This document shows, piece after piece, positions 1 through 8,566 of a stretch of DNA of 64,000 bases; the stretch's first letter is position 1; every line of letters begins with the position of its first letter. The DNA comes from Choristocarpus tenellus KU-1152. Its lineage: Eukaryota; Phaeophyceae. The stretch is from assembly GCA_964200185.2 (NCBI GenBank), contig CAXNAD020000001.1:48001-112000 (forward strand). Reading direction: 5' to 3'. Position numbers and translations under genes: made by a program. Under the pieces are notes generated by a model, which was not told where the DNA came from, made no database searches, and saw nothing but the letters and a program-made list of their open reading frames with translations.

Positions 1-990
1 AATATACGCAGAAACGTCTCCAGCTTGAGTTTCAATAATAGGTAATGCCGTCATACTACCATTACCTAATTCATTATTTAATTTTGCAGCTCGTTCTAAT
101 AAACGGGAATGTAAATAAAAAACATCTCCTGGATAAGCTTCACGTCCAGGTGGACGTCTTAATAATAAAGACATTTGACGATAAGCAGATGCTTGTTTTG
201 ATAAATCATCATAAATAACTAAAGTATGTTTTTTATTATACATAAAAAATTCTGCTATAGCTGCACCAGTATAAGGAGCAATATATTGTAATGTTGCAGG
301 TTGATCAGCATTTGCAGCAACAATTACTGTATAACTTAAAGCATCTCGTTCTGATAAATTAGTTACTGCTTGTGCTACAGAAGAAGCTTTTTGTCCAATT
401 GCAACATAAACACAAACAACATCTTGTCCTTTTTGATTAATAATAGTATCTAATGCAATTGATGTTTTTCCTGTTTGACGATCTCCAATAATTAATTCTC
501 GTTGTCCTCGACCAATAGGAATCATTGCATCAATTGCTGTTATACCTGTTTGTAAAGGTTCACAAACAGATTTTCGACTAATAATCCCAGGAGCCATTGA
601 TTCTATTAAACGAGTTTCAGTATATTTTATTGGACCTTTACCATCAATTGGTACTGCTAATGGATCAACCACACGACCTAATAAACTTTCATCTACTGGA
701 ATTTGAGCAATACGTCCCGTACTTTTAACAGTACTACCTTCTAAAATTCCTCTACCATCTCCCATTAAAACTGCTCCAACATTATCATTTTCAAGATTTA
801 AAGCAATACCAATTGTACCATCTTCAAAATCTAATAATTCTCCAGCCATTACTTCATCTAATCCATATACCCGAGCAATACCATCTCCTACTTGTAAAAC
901 TGTACCGATATTATCGATTTGGATATTTTTACTTGCGTAATCTTGAATTTGTTGACGAATAATATTACTAATTTCATTTGGATTTGTCAT
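1..990 (-). CDS. atpA: ATP synthase CF1 alpha subunit, 3'-truncated by window edge
   Basis: Alpha subunit of the plastid F1 ATPase, part of the alpha3beta3 head on the stromal face of the thylakoid. Reading leftward from the ATG at 990, the frame stays open for 330 codons to the window edge. It opens with [15 protein letters not shown] and contains the P-loop GDRQTGKT (about 462-488) and the conserved [12 protein letters not shown] segment near the edge. Only about two thirds of the usual 500 or so residues are inside. It is the last gene of the atpI-H-G-F-D-A series on this strand, 67 bp after atpD. The identification is secure; the missing part is a window effect, not a gene break. Confidence 0.98.
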   Translation of the reverse strand, partial: MTNPNEISNIIRQQIQDYASKNIQIDNIGTVLQVGDGIARVYGLDEVMAGELLDFEDGTIGIALNLENDNVGAVLMGDGRGILEGSTVKSTGRIAQIPVDESLLGRVVDPLAVPIDGKGPIKYTETRLIESMAPGIISRKSVCEPLQTGITAIDAMIPIGRGQRELIIGDRQTGKTSIALDTIINQKGQDVVCVYVAIGQKASSVAQAVTNLSERDALSYTVIVAANADQPATLQYIAPYTGAAIAEFFMYNKKHTLVIYDDLSKQASAYRQMSLLLRRPPGREAYPGDVFYLHSRLLERAAKLNNELGNGSMTALPIIETQAGDVSAYI

Positions 991-1057
991 AAAAATAATT
1001 CAATTTTTTTATTTTTTAAATAAAAATTTAAGATTAAAGATTAAATTTTTAAATTTA

Positions 1058-1663
1058 TTAAAATTTAACATTAAAATGTTTTGCTAAATCTTGTAATTGG
1101 CCTAATAAACTTAAATCAATGATTTTTGACCCAATTGTAATTACAAACCCACCTAGTATATCAGGATCAATTTTCGATACTAATGAAATATTTAATAATT
1201 CCTTACGAGTTGTTGTAAATTCTGAACTTAAAATAATTTGTAATTTTTCTAATAAAAGTTTTTGTTGCTTTGTAGTCAATTCATGAATTGAACAAACTTC
1301 AACAAATTTAAAAGAAAAAAAGTCATAAATTTTTTCTAAAAAAAGATCCGCAATCAAGTTAATATAACCAATTCTTTTTTTATCTACTAAAAGTTTTAAA
1401 AAATTTTTAGTATGAGATGTAGCTTTTGGGTGTAAACATTTCTCTATTAGAGATTTTTTTGTTTCATTTGAAATTAAAGGATTTAATAAATAATCTTTTA
1501 AAATTGGAGTTGTTTTTAATGAAACATGTACATCTTGCATATCAAAAATAATTTGAAAAAAAGTTTTTGAATTTTTATCTTTTAAATAAAAACTTAAACC
1601 TAATTGAAATAAAGCATCAGCATAAGGTTGTGCTATTTTTAAACCTGAAATAGTATTAGTCAT
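1058..1663 (-). CDS. atpD: ATP synthase CF1 delta subunit
   Basis: Delta (OSCP-type) subunit that links the F1 head to the peripheral stalk. The product has 201 residues. It starts MTNTISGLKIAQPYADALFQ, the typical N-terminal helix with the PYA-AL pattern, and ends in the family's conserved GGFVITIGSKIIDLSLLGQL region. Its ATG overlaps the atpF stop by one base (TAATG at 1661-1665), so translation is probably coupled. It lies between atpF and atpA as in cyanobacteria and red-lineage plastids; green plastids lack this gene. Length and position are normal. Confidence 0.95.
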   Translation of the reverse strand: MTNTISGLKIAQPYADALFQLGLSFYLKDKNSKTFFQIIFDMQDVHVSLKTTPILKDYLLNPLISNETKKSLIEKCLHPKATSHTKNFLKLLVDKKRIGYINLIADLFLEKIYDFFSFKFVEVCSIHELTTKQQKLLLEKLQIILSSEFTTTRKELLNISLVSKIDPDILGGFVITIGSKIIDLSLLGQLQDLAKHFNVKF

Positions 1664-2193
1664 TAATAATCTCCTAATCGTTTTATTTTGTTATCAATTA
1701 TAGATGATTGTTCTGTATGACTTAATTGTTTTTTTAATTTTTCAATAACTTGATTTAATATTTTTTCAGATATTTCTTGAATAACATCTTTATACATTTG
1801 TTGTTCACGAGAACTTAAAAAAAGAGAAGCATTGTTATATTTTTGTAAATGTTCTTGTTTTGCAACATTACAATCATTAAATAACATTTTTTTTTTAATT
1901 TCTTTAGTTTGATTATTGATATCATTAAAAATGAATTGTCGTTGTGACCATTGTTTTTTCGCTTCAGCAAATCTTTCATTCGCATCTGCTAAACGTTTTT
2001 CCGATGTTTCAATTTCTTCTAAAATTTTAGTTTTACGTTCTCCAAGACTTTCAGATAAAAAATTCTTTAAAACAACAAATAATAATATTAATAATAATAT
2101 TATATTAACTATATTTGTTTCAAATATATCGGTATTTAATGAAATTTTTATATTTTCATTTGATAAAATTAAAAAAAGTATATATGTATTCAT
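1663..2193 (-). CDS. atpF: ATP synthase CF0 subunit b (I)
   Basis: Peripheral-stalk subunit b. The product has one N-terminal membrane segment (about residues 28-46, IVNIILLLILLFVVLKNF) followed by a long charged helix rich in Glu, Lys and Gln that projects into the stroma. I place the start at the ATG at 2193 (MNTYILFLIL, 176 residues) rather than the in-frame TTG two codons upstream. The stop overlaps the atpD start by one base. Sequence similarity among b subunits is low, so the call rests on the membrane-plus-coil architecture and on the fixed order atpG-atpF-atpD. Confidence 0.93.
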   Translation of the reverse strand: MNTYILFLILSNENIKISLNTDIFETNIVNIILLLILLFVVLKNFLSESLGERKTKILEEIETSEKRLADANERFAEAKKQWSQRQFIFNDINNQTKEIKKKMLFNDCNVAKQEHLQKYNNASLFLSSREQQMYKDVIQEISEKILNQVIEKLKKQLSHTEQSSIIDNKIKRLGDY

Positions 2194-2222
2194 AATCAAA
2201 ACAAAAAAAACTGAAAATTAAA

Positions 2223-2687
2223 TTATGTAAGAATTTTGGAAATAATTTGAGCACTAAATGAATCGATTTCACCATCTAAATTAATTAATAATTCTTTTTT
2301 TTTAGTTATAAAGTATTCAAGCGTTGTTTCTATAAAATTATTAAGAGTAAATTGTGAATTTTCAAGTTCCGAATTTATTATTTTTTGATATAATTTTTGA
2401 AATACAATTGTATTTAATTGAAGATCTTTTTGAATTTTAGAAATTTTATTTTCATATTTATTACTTAATTTTTCAGCATCCATTATTATTGATGTTGCAA
2501 CTTTTAAATTTTTTTTAATATAGATATTTCGTTCATCTATAACATCTAAAAGTGGTGTATATAAAAGAAAATTTAAAATAAACATTAAAATTAAAAATTG
2601 TAAAACAATTACTGGTAATGTTCCATCAAAATCAAATAACCCACCAGTTTTTTCAGTTGTTAAAATTAAAATTGAATTATAAAGCAT
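2223..2687 (-). CDS. atpG: ATP synthase CF0 subunit b' (II)
   Basis: Second peripheral-stalk subunit (b'), plastid-encoded in red-lineage algae and forming a heterodimer with AtpF. The 154-residue product has a short N-terminal part, FDFDGTLPVIVLQFLILMF, leading into a membrane span to about residue 44. The motif LLYTPLLDVIDERN follows, characteristic of b/b' subunits, then a coiled helix. It lies 29 bp upstream of atpF and downstream of atpH, the expected order. Confidence 0.95.
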   Translation of the reverse strand: MLYNSILILTTEKTGGLFDFDGTLPVIVLQFLILMFILNFLLYTPLLDVIDERNIYIKKNLKVATSIIMDAEKLSNKYENKISKIQKDLQLNTIVFQKLYQKIINSELENSQFTLNNFIETTLEYFITKKKELLINLDGEIDSFSAQIISKILT

Positions 2688-2773
2688 TATTTTTATTATT
2701 TAATATAAAACATTAAATTTTTCAAAGGAAAAATTAATTAAGATTTTATTAAAATATATATCTTAATAAAATT

Positions 2774-3061
<288 letters not shown>

Positions 3062-3088
3062 TCAAAAATAATTATTAATTCGATAAAA

Positions 3089-3826
3089 TTAATGACCTTC
3101 AACAGCTTCTGCAATATAAGCTCCAGCTAATGTAGAAAAAATTAAAGCTTGCACTGAACTGGCAAAAACACCTAATACCATTACTGGTAATGGTACAATT
3201 AAGGGTACTAATAATGCTAAAACTGAAACAGTTAATTCATCAGCTAAAATATTTCCAAATAATCGAAAACTTAATGAAAGTGGTTTTGTAAAATCTTCTA
3301 ATATATTAATTGGTAATAATAAAGGAGTTGGTTCGATATAACGTTTAAAATAACTTAATCCTTTAGTACTAAATCCTGCATAAAAATACATAAAAGACGT
3401 TAATAATGATAAAGCTACTGTTGTATTTATATCATTAGTAGGAGCACCAAATTCACCTTCAGAAAGTTTAATTAATTTCCAAGGAATTAAAGCACCAGCC
3501 CAATTACACCCAAAAATAAATAAAAATAAAGTTCCAATAAATGGTAACCAAGGTCTATAATATTTAGAACCTAATTGATTTTCAGCAATACTTGTTACAA
3601 ATTCAACAACTGATTCCATAAAATTTTGCCATGTTTTAGGAATTCTTTGCTTATTTATAGTTCCTAATACAGAAAATAATAATAAAATTAAAATAACTAA
3701 AGAACTAACAATTATTACTTGTCCATGAAATGTAATATCTTGAAATTCCCAATATAAATGTTTTCCTACTTCGACGTCAGATAAAAAGAGTAAAGAATTT
3801 AAAGGAATAGTTTGAATAGAATTCAT
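3089..3826 (-). CDS. atpI: ATP synthase CF0 subunit a (IV)
   Basis: Membrane subunit a, which forms the proton half-channels against the c-ring. The product has 245 residues and several membrane helices. It carries the conserved segment [15 protein letters not shown], which holds the essential arginine, and ends [10 protein letters not shown], typical of plastid AtpI. It is the first gene of the atp series, with atpH 66 bp downstream. The 144-bp spacer to rps2 has no gene and may carry the cluster promoter. Confidence 0.97.
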   Translation of the reverse strand: MNSIQTIPLNSLLFLSDVEVGKHLYWEFQDITFHGQVIIVSSLVILILLLFSVLGTINKQRIPKTWQNFMESVVEFVTSIAENQLGSKYYRPWLPFIGTLFLFIFGCNWAGALIPWKLIKLSEGEFGAPTNDINTTVALSLLTSFMYFYAGFSTKGLSYFKRYIEPTPLLLPINILEDFTKPLSLSFRLFGNILADELTVSVLALLVPLIVPLPVMVLGVFASSVQALIFSTLAGAYIAEAVEGH

Positions 3827-3970
3827 ATTTAAATTTAATCAAATAGTTAAAATATACCCTTTGCAAAATAAGCATATAGATACATAGATAGTATATATAA
3901 TTTTTATTATTAATTGGAAATTAATTATTTACAGAACTTTTTTAGCATCTATTAAATATAATGTAATATA

Positions 3971-4663
3971 TTATTTTTTAATCATTTGCGATCCTAAACA
4001 AATGCTTTCAGTTAATTTTTGTAAAATATATTTAATTGATTTAATCGAATCATCATTACCCGGAATTGGTATAGTAACTAAATTTGGATCACAATTTGTA
4101 TCTAAAATTGAAATAATTGGTAATTTTAAAGAAATTGCTTCTTTAATAGCAGTAATTTCTCTTTTTTGATCTATGATAATAATGATATCAGGAATTTCTT
4201 CCATATCTTTAACACCATTAAAATATTTTTGTAATTTTTCTAATTCTTTTTTTAATATAGCTGCTTCTTTTTTTGGTAAATCTTCAAATACATTATTTAA
4301 CTTTTGATTTTCTAATTCTTTTAATCGTTTAATTCGACTTTTTATTGTAACCCAATTTGTTAACATACCTCCTAACCAGCGATGATTTATATAATATGCA
4401 CCGCAATTTTGAGCTTCTTTAGCTATTAAAGATTTAATTTGCTTTTTTGTTCCAACAAATAAAAATGTTTTTTTTTTTTTTGCGGCTTCTTGACTAAAAT
4501 TACAAGCATTTTCTAGTAATTTAGAAGTTTGAATTAAATCTATAATATGAATTCCATGTGATTCTTTATAAATATAAGGAAACATTTTTGGATTCCACCG
4601 ATGAGCTTTATGACCAAAATGAACACCTGCTGTTAAAAGATCAGCTACTTTAATTTTATTCAT
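3971..4663 (-). CDS. rps2: 30S ribosomal protein S2
   Basis: Small-subunit ribosomal protein uS2, 230 residues. It begins with the family pattern [19 protein letters not shown] and contains the conserved [13 protein letters not shown] and PDIIIIIDQ segments. It sits between the rpoC2 gene upstream and the atp cluster downstream, the ancestral cyanobacterial order. No tsf (EF-Ts) follows it, although many red-lineage plastids keep tsf next to rps2. Confidence 0.98.
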   Translation of the reverse strand: MNKIKVADLLTAGVHFGHKAHRWNPKMFPYIYKESHGIHIIDLIQTSKLLENACNFSQEAAKKKKTFLFVGTKKQIKSLIAKEAQNCGAYYINHRWLGGMLTNWVTIKSRIKRLKELENQKLNNVFEDLPKKEAAILKKELEKLQKYFNGVKDMEEIPDIIIIIDQKREITAIKEAISLKLPIISILDTNCDPNLVTIPIPGNDDSIKSIKYILQKLTESICLGSQMIKK

Positions 4664-4730
4664 AAAAAAAGATTTTTCATTAAATTTCTAATAAAACAAG
4701 ATTATATAGTTAATTATAATCTATAATTTG

Positions 4731-7700
4731 TTATAAATTAGGTTGTATTTTTATTTTTCGTTTCATTTGATTATATTTTTTTTGAAATTCTTTAGATTGT
4801 TTTGTAAATTTTTTTTCAATATTTGAATTAAATAGTAATTTATTTTTATAAGATAAATCTTTATTTTCAAAAAAACCTGTACCTGATGGAATTAATCTAC
4901 CCGTTATTACATTTTCTTTTAAACCACGTAACCAATCATCTTTTCCTTCAACAGCTGCTTTTGTTAATACTCTTGTAGTTTCTTGAAAACTTGCAGCTGC
5001 CAGAAATCCATTTGTTTTTAAAGCTGATTTAGTTATCCCTAATAAAATGGGACGGTATGTTATTTTATTTTTTTCCTTTAAACAAGTATTAATATAATAT
5101 GCTTGTTCTAAATCAATTAAATCTCCTGGAAGAAAATCTGTTTTACCTGGATAATCAATTGCAACTTTATTTGTCATTTCACGAATAATAATTTCTATAT
5201 GTTTATCTGAAATATTAACACCTTGTGAACAATAAACAGCTTGAATAGTACTTAATAAAAAAGTTTGTATTCTCTTAAAACTAAAATATGAAGATTGATA
5301 AATATTTAAAATACCTAAAGTTGAATAATATCTGAAATAAATATTAAGAATTTTTTGTGGATTTAAAGAACCTTTAGTTAAAGGTTGACAAATATTAATA
5401 AATTGAAATTTTTTTATTAATATTTGTGCATCTTTATCAATATTATGAATTTCAAAATCTTTCTCAATCATTTGATGCATTATAATACGATTTATAAGTA
5501 TTTTTTTTTCAATTACTCCATATTTTATATTCGTCACAATACCAGGTTTTGTAGCTAATATTGCTTCATTTTTAGTATTACGTGCTTCTAAAAGTTCTTC
5601 AACACGTGGTAATCCTTGTACAATATCACCCGTTTTAAGACGCTCATAATTAAATTCTCCTAAAATATCTTGTTTACAAACAAAATCATTAAGATTTTTT
5701 TTTAAAATTCCATCTTTAGTAAATAAATATGGAAGTCCTAAACGTATTGTTAATTTATTACCTTCAACTTTTTCAATTAATCCTGATTTTTTTACAATTA
5801 AATTATTTCCTAATTTTTGATTAAAATTCATAAAACGATTTTGATTTAGAGAATAATTAAAATTTTCTAAATAAATTGTTTCATAATCATGTTGACTGGT
5901 TATTAATATTGTATGTTTTTCAATAGTTTTTTTTTCTTTAATTAAATAAAGATTACTATTTAAAGATGTTAACACGTCTAAAGATACTAAAACAGTATAT
6001 GGTTCAATAAATTGTTTTTGTTCGATTAAAAAATTTAAAAAAGTATCCGTCTTTTTTATTTCTTTCGGGATTAAAGTTTCCATTAATATAATTTGTGAAA
6101 GCTTTATTGTTGCAGAACAAAATGATTTTTTTTGTGTAGGTTTATTAAATGTAAAAATAATATTTGAATTTGAATGATTTAATATTATTGGATATTTTAT
6201 AAATTGAATTGAAGTATCACTTTTTATTGGTAATCCTGAAGTAAAGTTTTTAGAAAACGGTTCAATTTTAAAATTTAAATTATGAAAATAATTTTTTTGT
6301 AAAAAATTATAAGATTTTTTTTTAATTATTTCATAACGAACAATAGGTCGTATAAAAAGTATTAAACCTTTTTCTGGTATTTTAATTAATTCAATATAAC
6401 TTAAAGTATTTATTAAAAATTTTTCAAATAAACATTCTCCTGGAAAAAAGACTTGTTGATGAAATTCACGAATATTTAAATCAAAAAAATTTTTTATTTT
6501 ATTATAGTTAATAAAATATTTTAAGCCAGGTTTAATTATAATTTCTTTTAATGATTCTTTTTTCTCAACTGTAATATATCCACTTAAATTAATAAAATAA
6601 TTTGCAAAAATTTCTTTATTTTTTTTGACATATTTTTCATTTTTAAATTTTAAATCTTTTTGTTTTAAATCTTTCTGAATTGTCATTTCTGGAATATAAA
6701 AAACAGTTGAATCTAATCGTCGGTCATATTTTAAATAAATAGCATTTTTTTGATAATCAGTTGTATAAAATATTCCACCGGTTTGGGTTTGATAATTTCG
6801 ATTTTCTAAATTCCCTAATAAAAATTTATTTTTTTCAATTTGTTCTAATTTTAAAGAAATAGTTTGAGATTTAGATAAAAATATTATACATTTATTAATA
6901 TTTGAATTTTGTTTTTGAATAAAAATTTTAGTATGACTAAATGTTTTAAAAGAATTAGAGATTTTAAACGCTCTTATTTGATTCGTTTTTGGGTTTTTTA
7001 TAAAATGAACAAACCCCCCTAAGGTAGTATAAAACACAGATTTTGCTATCGATTGATTTTTATAAATTTTAGTAAAAGGATTTATATTTAATTTTGTAAA
7101 TAAAGGCAAATTATAAATTTGTCCTGAAAGAATCCATAATATACCATTCGACTTTCGATTTTCTTGAATATTTTTTAAATTTAAATCATTTTTAGTAAAT
7201 AAAATTTCTCCTGTAGATTTAGATAAAACATATTTTATTTCTTTTTTTAAATCTTGTATTTGTTTAATTTTAGGTGGTAATTCAAATAAAACATCAGATT
7301 TTTTTATATAACTATTATTTGCAATAAGAAGCACAGTATCTGGAGGAATACTAATTTTTTTTATAGAATTATCATAAGTAATAATATTTATAACAGATTT
7401 ATTTTCACTTTTAAAAGCATTTTGACCATCATTTGTTCTTACTAATTTTATTTGTAATTTAGAATCAAAATGAACATATCCTGAATATTGTGATCTAACT
7501 TTACGAACTATTTGACCAGTAAAAATTCCACCGGTATGAAAAGTACGCATTGTTAATTGCGTTCCCGGTTCACCAATCGATTGTGCAGCTATAATTCCCA
7601 CTGCTTCCCCTAATTGAACTATATTATTAGAAGATAAATTTAAACCATAACATTTTTGACAAATCGAACGACGGCATTGACAAGTTAAGGGAGAACGAAT

Positions 7701-8558
7701 AACAACTGATTTAATTTTTAATTTTATAAAATTTTTTATTAAATTTGAAGTAATTTGTTTATTTCTTTCAGCTATTATAGATTTTGTTTTGGGATCAAAA
7801 ACTGACACAGCTAATAAACGGCCCATAATTCGTTCTTTAAACGATAAAATTGTTTCTGTTTCATCCTTTAATTCTTTTATTTTTAATCCTCTTTTTGTTT
7901 TGCAATCAATTTCATTAATAACAATACGTTGTGCAATTTCTACAAGTCGTCTTGTTAAATATCCTGAATCTGCGGTTTTTATAGCTGTATCTACTAAACC
8001 TTTTCGAGCCCCATAAGATGAAATAATATAATCAGTAATAGATAAACCTTCTCGAAAATTTGCTTTAATAGGTGTTTCAATAATTTGACCATTTGAATCC
8101 GCCATTAATCCTCTCATACCTACTAATTGACGAACTTGTGAGATATTTCCTCTGGCACCTGAAAAAGCCATAATATAAACTGAATTTAAGGGATCAGTTT
8201 GTTTAAAATATGTTATAACTCGTTCTTTTAATTCTTCACTAGTATTATTCCAAATATTAATAATTTTTTGAAATCTTTCAATTTCTGTAATTTTTCCTTT
8301 ATTTACATCTAATTCAGTGTTTTCAACATCAATAAGAGCTTTGTTTACTAATTGTTTTTTAATAGGTGGTACTTTTAAATCTTCTAAACTAATAGATAAA
8401 CCAGATTTAGTAGCATATTCAAACCCTAATTCCTTCAGTTGATCAACAAAATAAGTTGCTTTATTTTGTCCATAAGTTTTAAAAATCCATTCGATAATTT
8501 TTTTTAATTCTTTTTTATTAATTGTATAATTATAAAAGATTTTTGATGTTTTTATCAT
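4731..8558 (-). CDS. rpoC2: RNA polymerase beta'' subunit
   Basis: C-terminal half of the split beta' subunit of the plastid-encoded RNA polymerase, 1275 residues. The zinc-binding cluster CQCRRSICQKC is followed by the trigger-loop region AAQSIGEPGTQLTMRTFHTG (around residues 320-345). Further on, VQGLPRVEELLEAR and the C-terminal FLAAASFQETTRVL segment are conserved. The middle third, which corresponds to the variable beta''-insertion, is long, lysine- and asparagine-rich and poorly conserved, as is usual. It follows rpoC1 after 8 bp, so the two are almost certainly co-transcribed. Confidence 0.97.
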   Translation of the reverse strand: MIKTSKIFYNYTINKKELKKIIEWIFKTYGQNKATYFVDQLKELGFEYATKSGLSISLEDLKVPPIKKQLVNKALIDVENTELDVNKGKITEIERFQKIINIWNNTSEELKERVITYFKQTDPLNSVYIMAFSGARGNISQVRQLVGMRGLMADSNGQIIETPIKANFREGLSITDYIISSYGARKGLVDTAIKTADSGYLTRRLVEIAQRIVINEIDCKTKRGLKIKELKDETETILSFKERIMGRLLAVSVFDPKTKSIIAERNKQITSNLIKNFIKLKIKSVVIRSPLTCQCRRSICQKCYGLNLSSNNIVQLGEAVGIIAAQSIGEPGTQLTMRTFHTGGIFTGQIVRKVRSQYSGYVHFDSKLQIKLVRTNDGQNAFKSENKSVINIITYDNSIKKISIPPDTVLLIANNSYIKKSDVLFELPPKIKQIQDLKKEIKYVLSKSTGEILFTKNDLNLKNIQENRKSNGILWILSGQIYNLPLFTKLNINPFTKIYKNQSIAKSVFYTTLGGFVHFIKNPKTNQIRAFKISNSFKTFSHTKIFIQKQNSNINKCIIFLSKSQTISLKLEQIEKNKFLLGNLENRNYQTQTGGIFYTTDYQKNAIYLKYDRRLDSTVFYIPEMTIQKDLKQKDLKFKNEKYVKKNKEIFANYFINLSGYITVEKKESLKEIIIKPGLKYFINYNKIKNFFDLNIREFHQQVFFPGECLFEKFLINTLSYIELIKIPEKGLILFIRPIVRYEIIKKKSYNFLQKNYFHNLNFKIEPFSKNFTSGLPIKSDTSIQFIKYPIILNHSNSNIIFTFNKPTQKKSFCSATIKLSQIILMETLIPKEIKKTDTFLNFLIEQKQFIEPYTVLVSLDVLTSLNSNLYLIKEKKTIEKHTILITSQHDYETIYLENFNYSLNQNRFMNFNQKLGNNLIVKKSGLIEKVEGNKLTIRLGLPYLFTKDGILKKNLNDFVCKQDILGEFNYERLKTGDIVQGLPRVEELLEARNTKNEAILATKPGIVTNIKYGVIEKKILINRIIMHQMIEKDFEIHNIDKDAQILIKKFQFINICQPLTKGSLNPQKILNIYFRYYSTLGILNIYQSSYFSFKRIQTFLLSTIQAVYCSQGVNISDKHIEIIIREMTNKVAIDYPGKTDFLPGDLIDLEQAYYINTCLKEKNKITYRPILLGITKSALKTNGFLAAASFQETTRVLTKAAVEGKDDWLRGLKENVITGRLIPSGTGFFENKDLSYKNKLLFNSNIEKKFTKQSKEFQKKYNQMKRKIKIQPNL

Positions 8559-8566
8559 TTTTAAAA

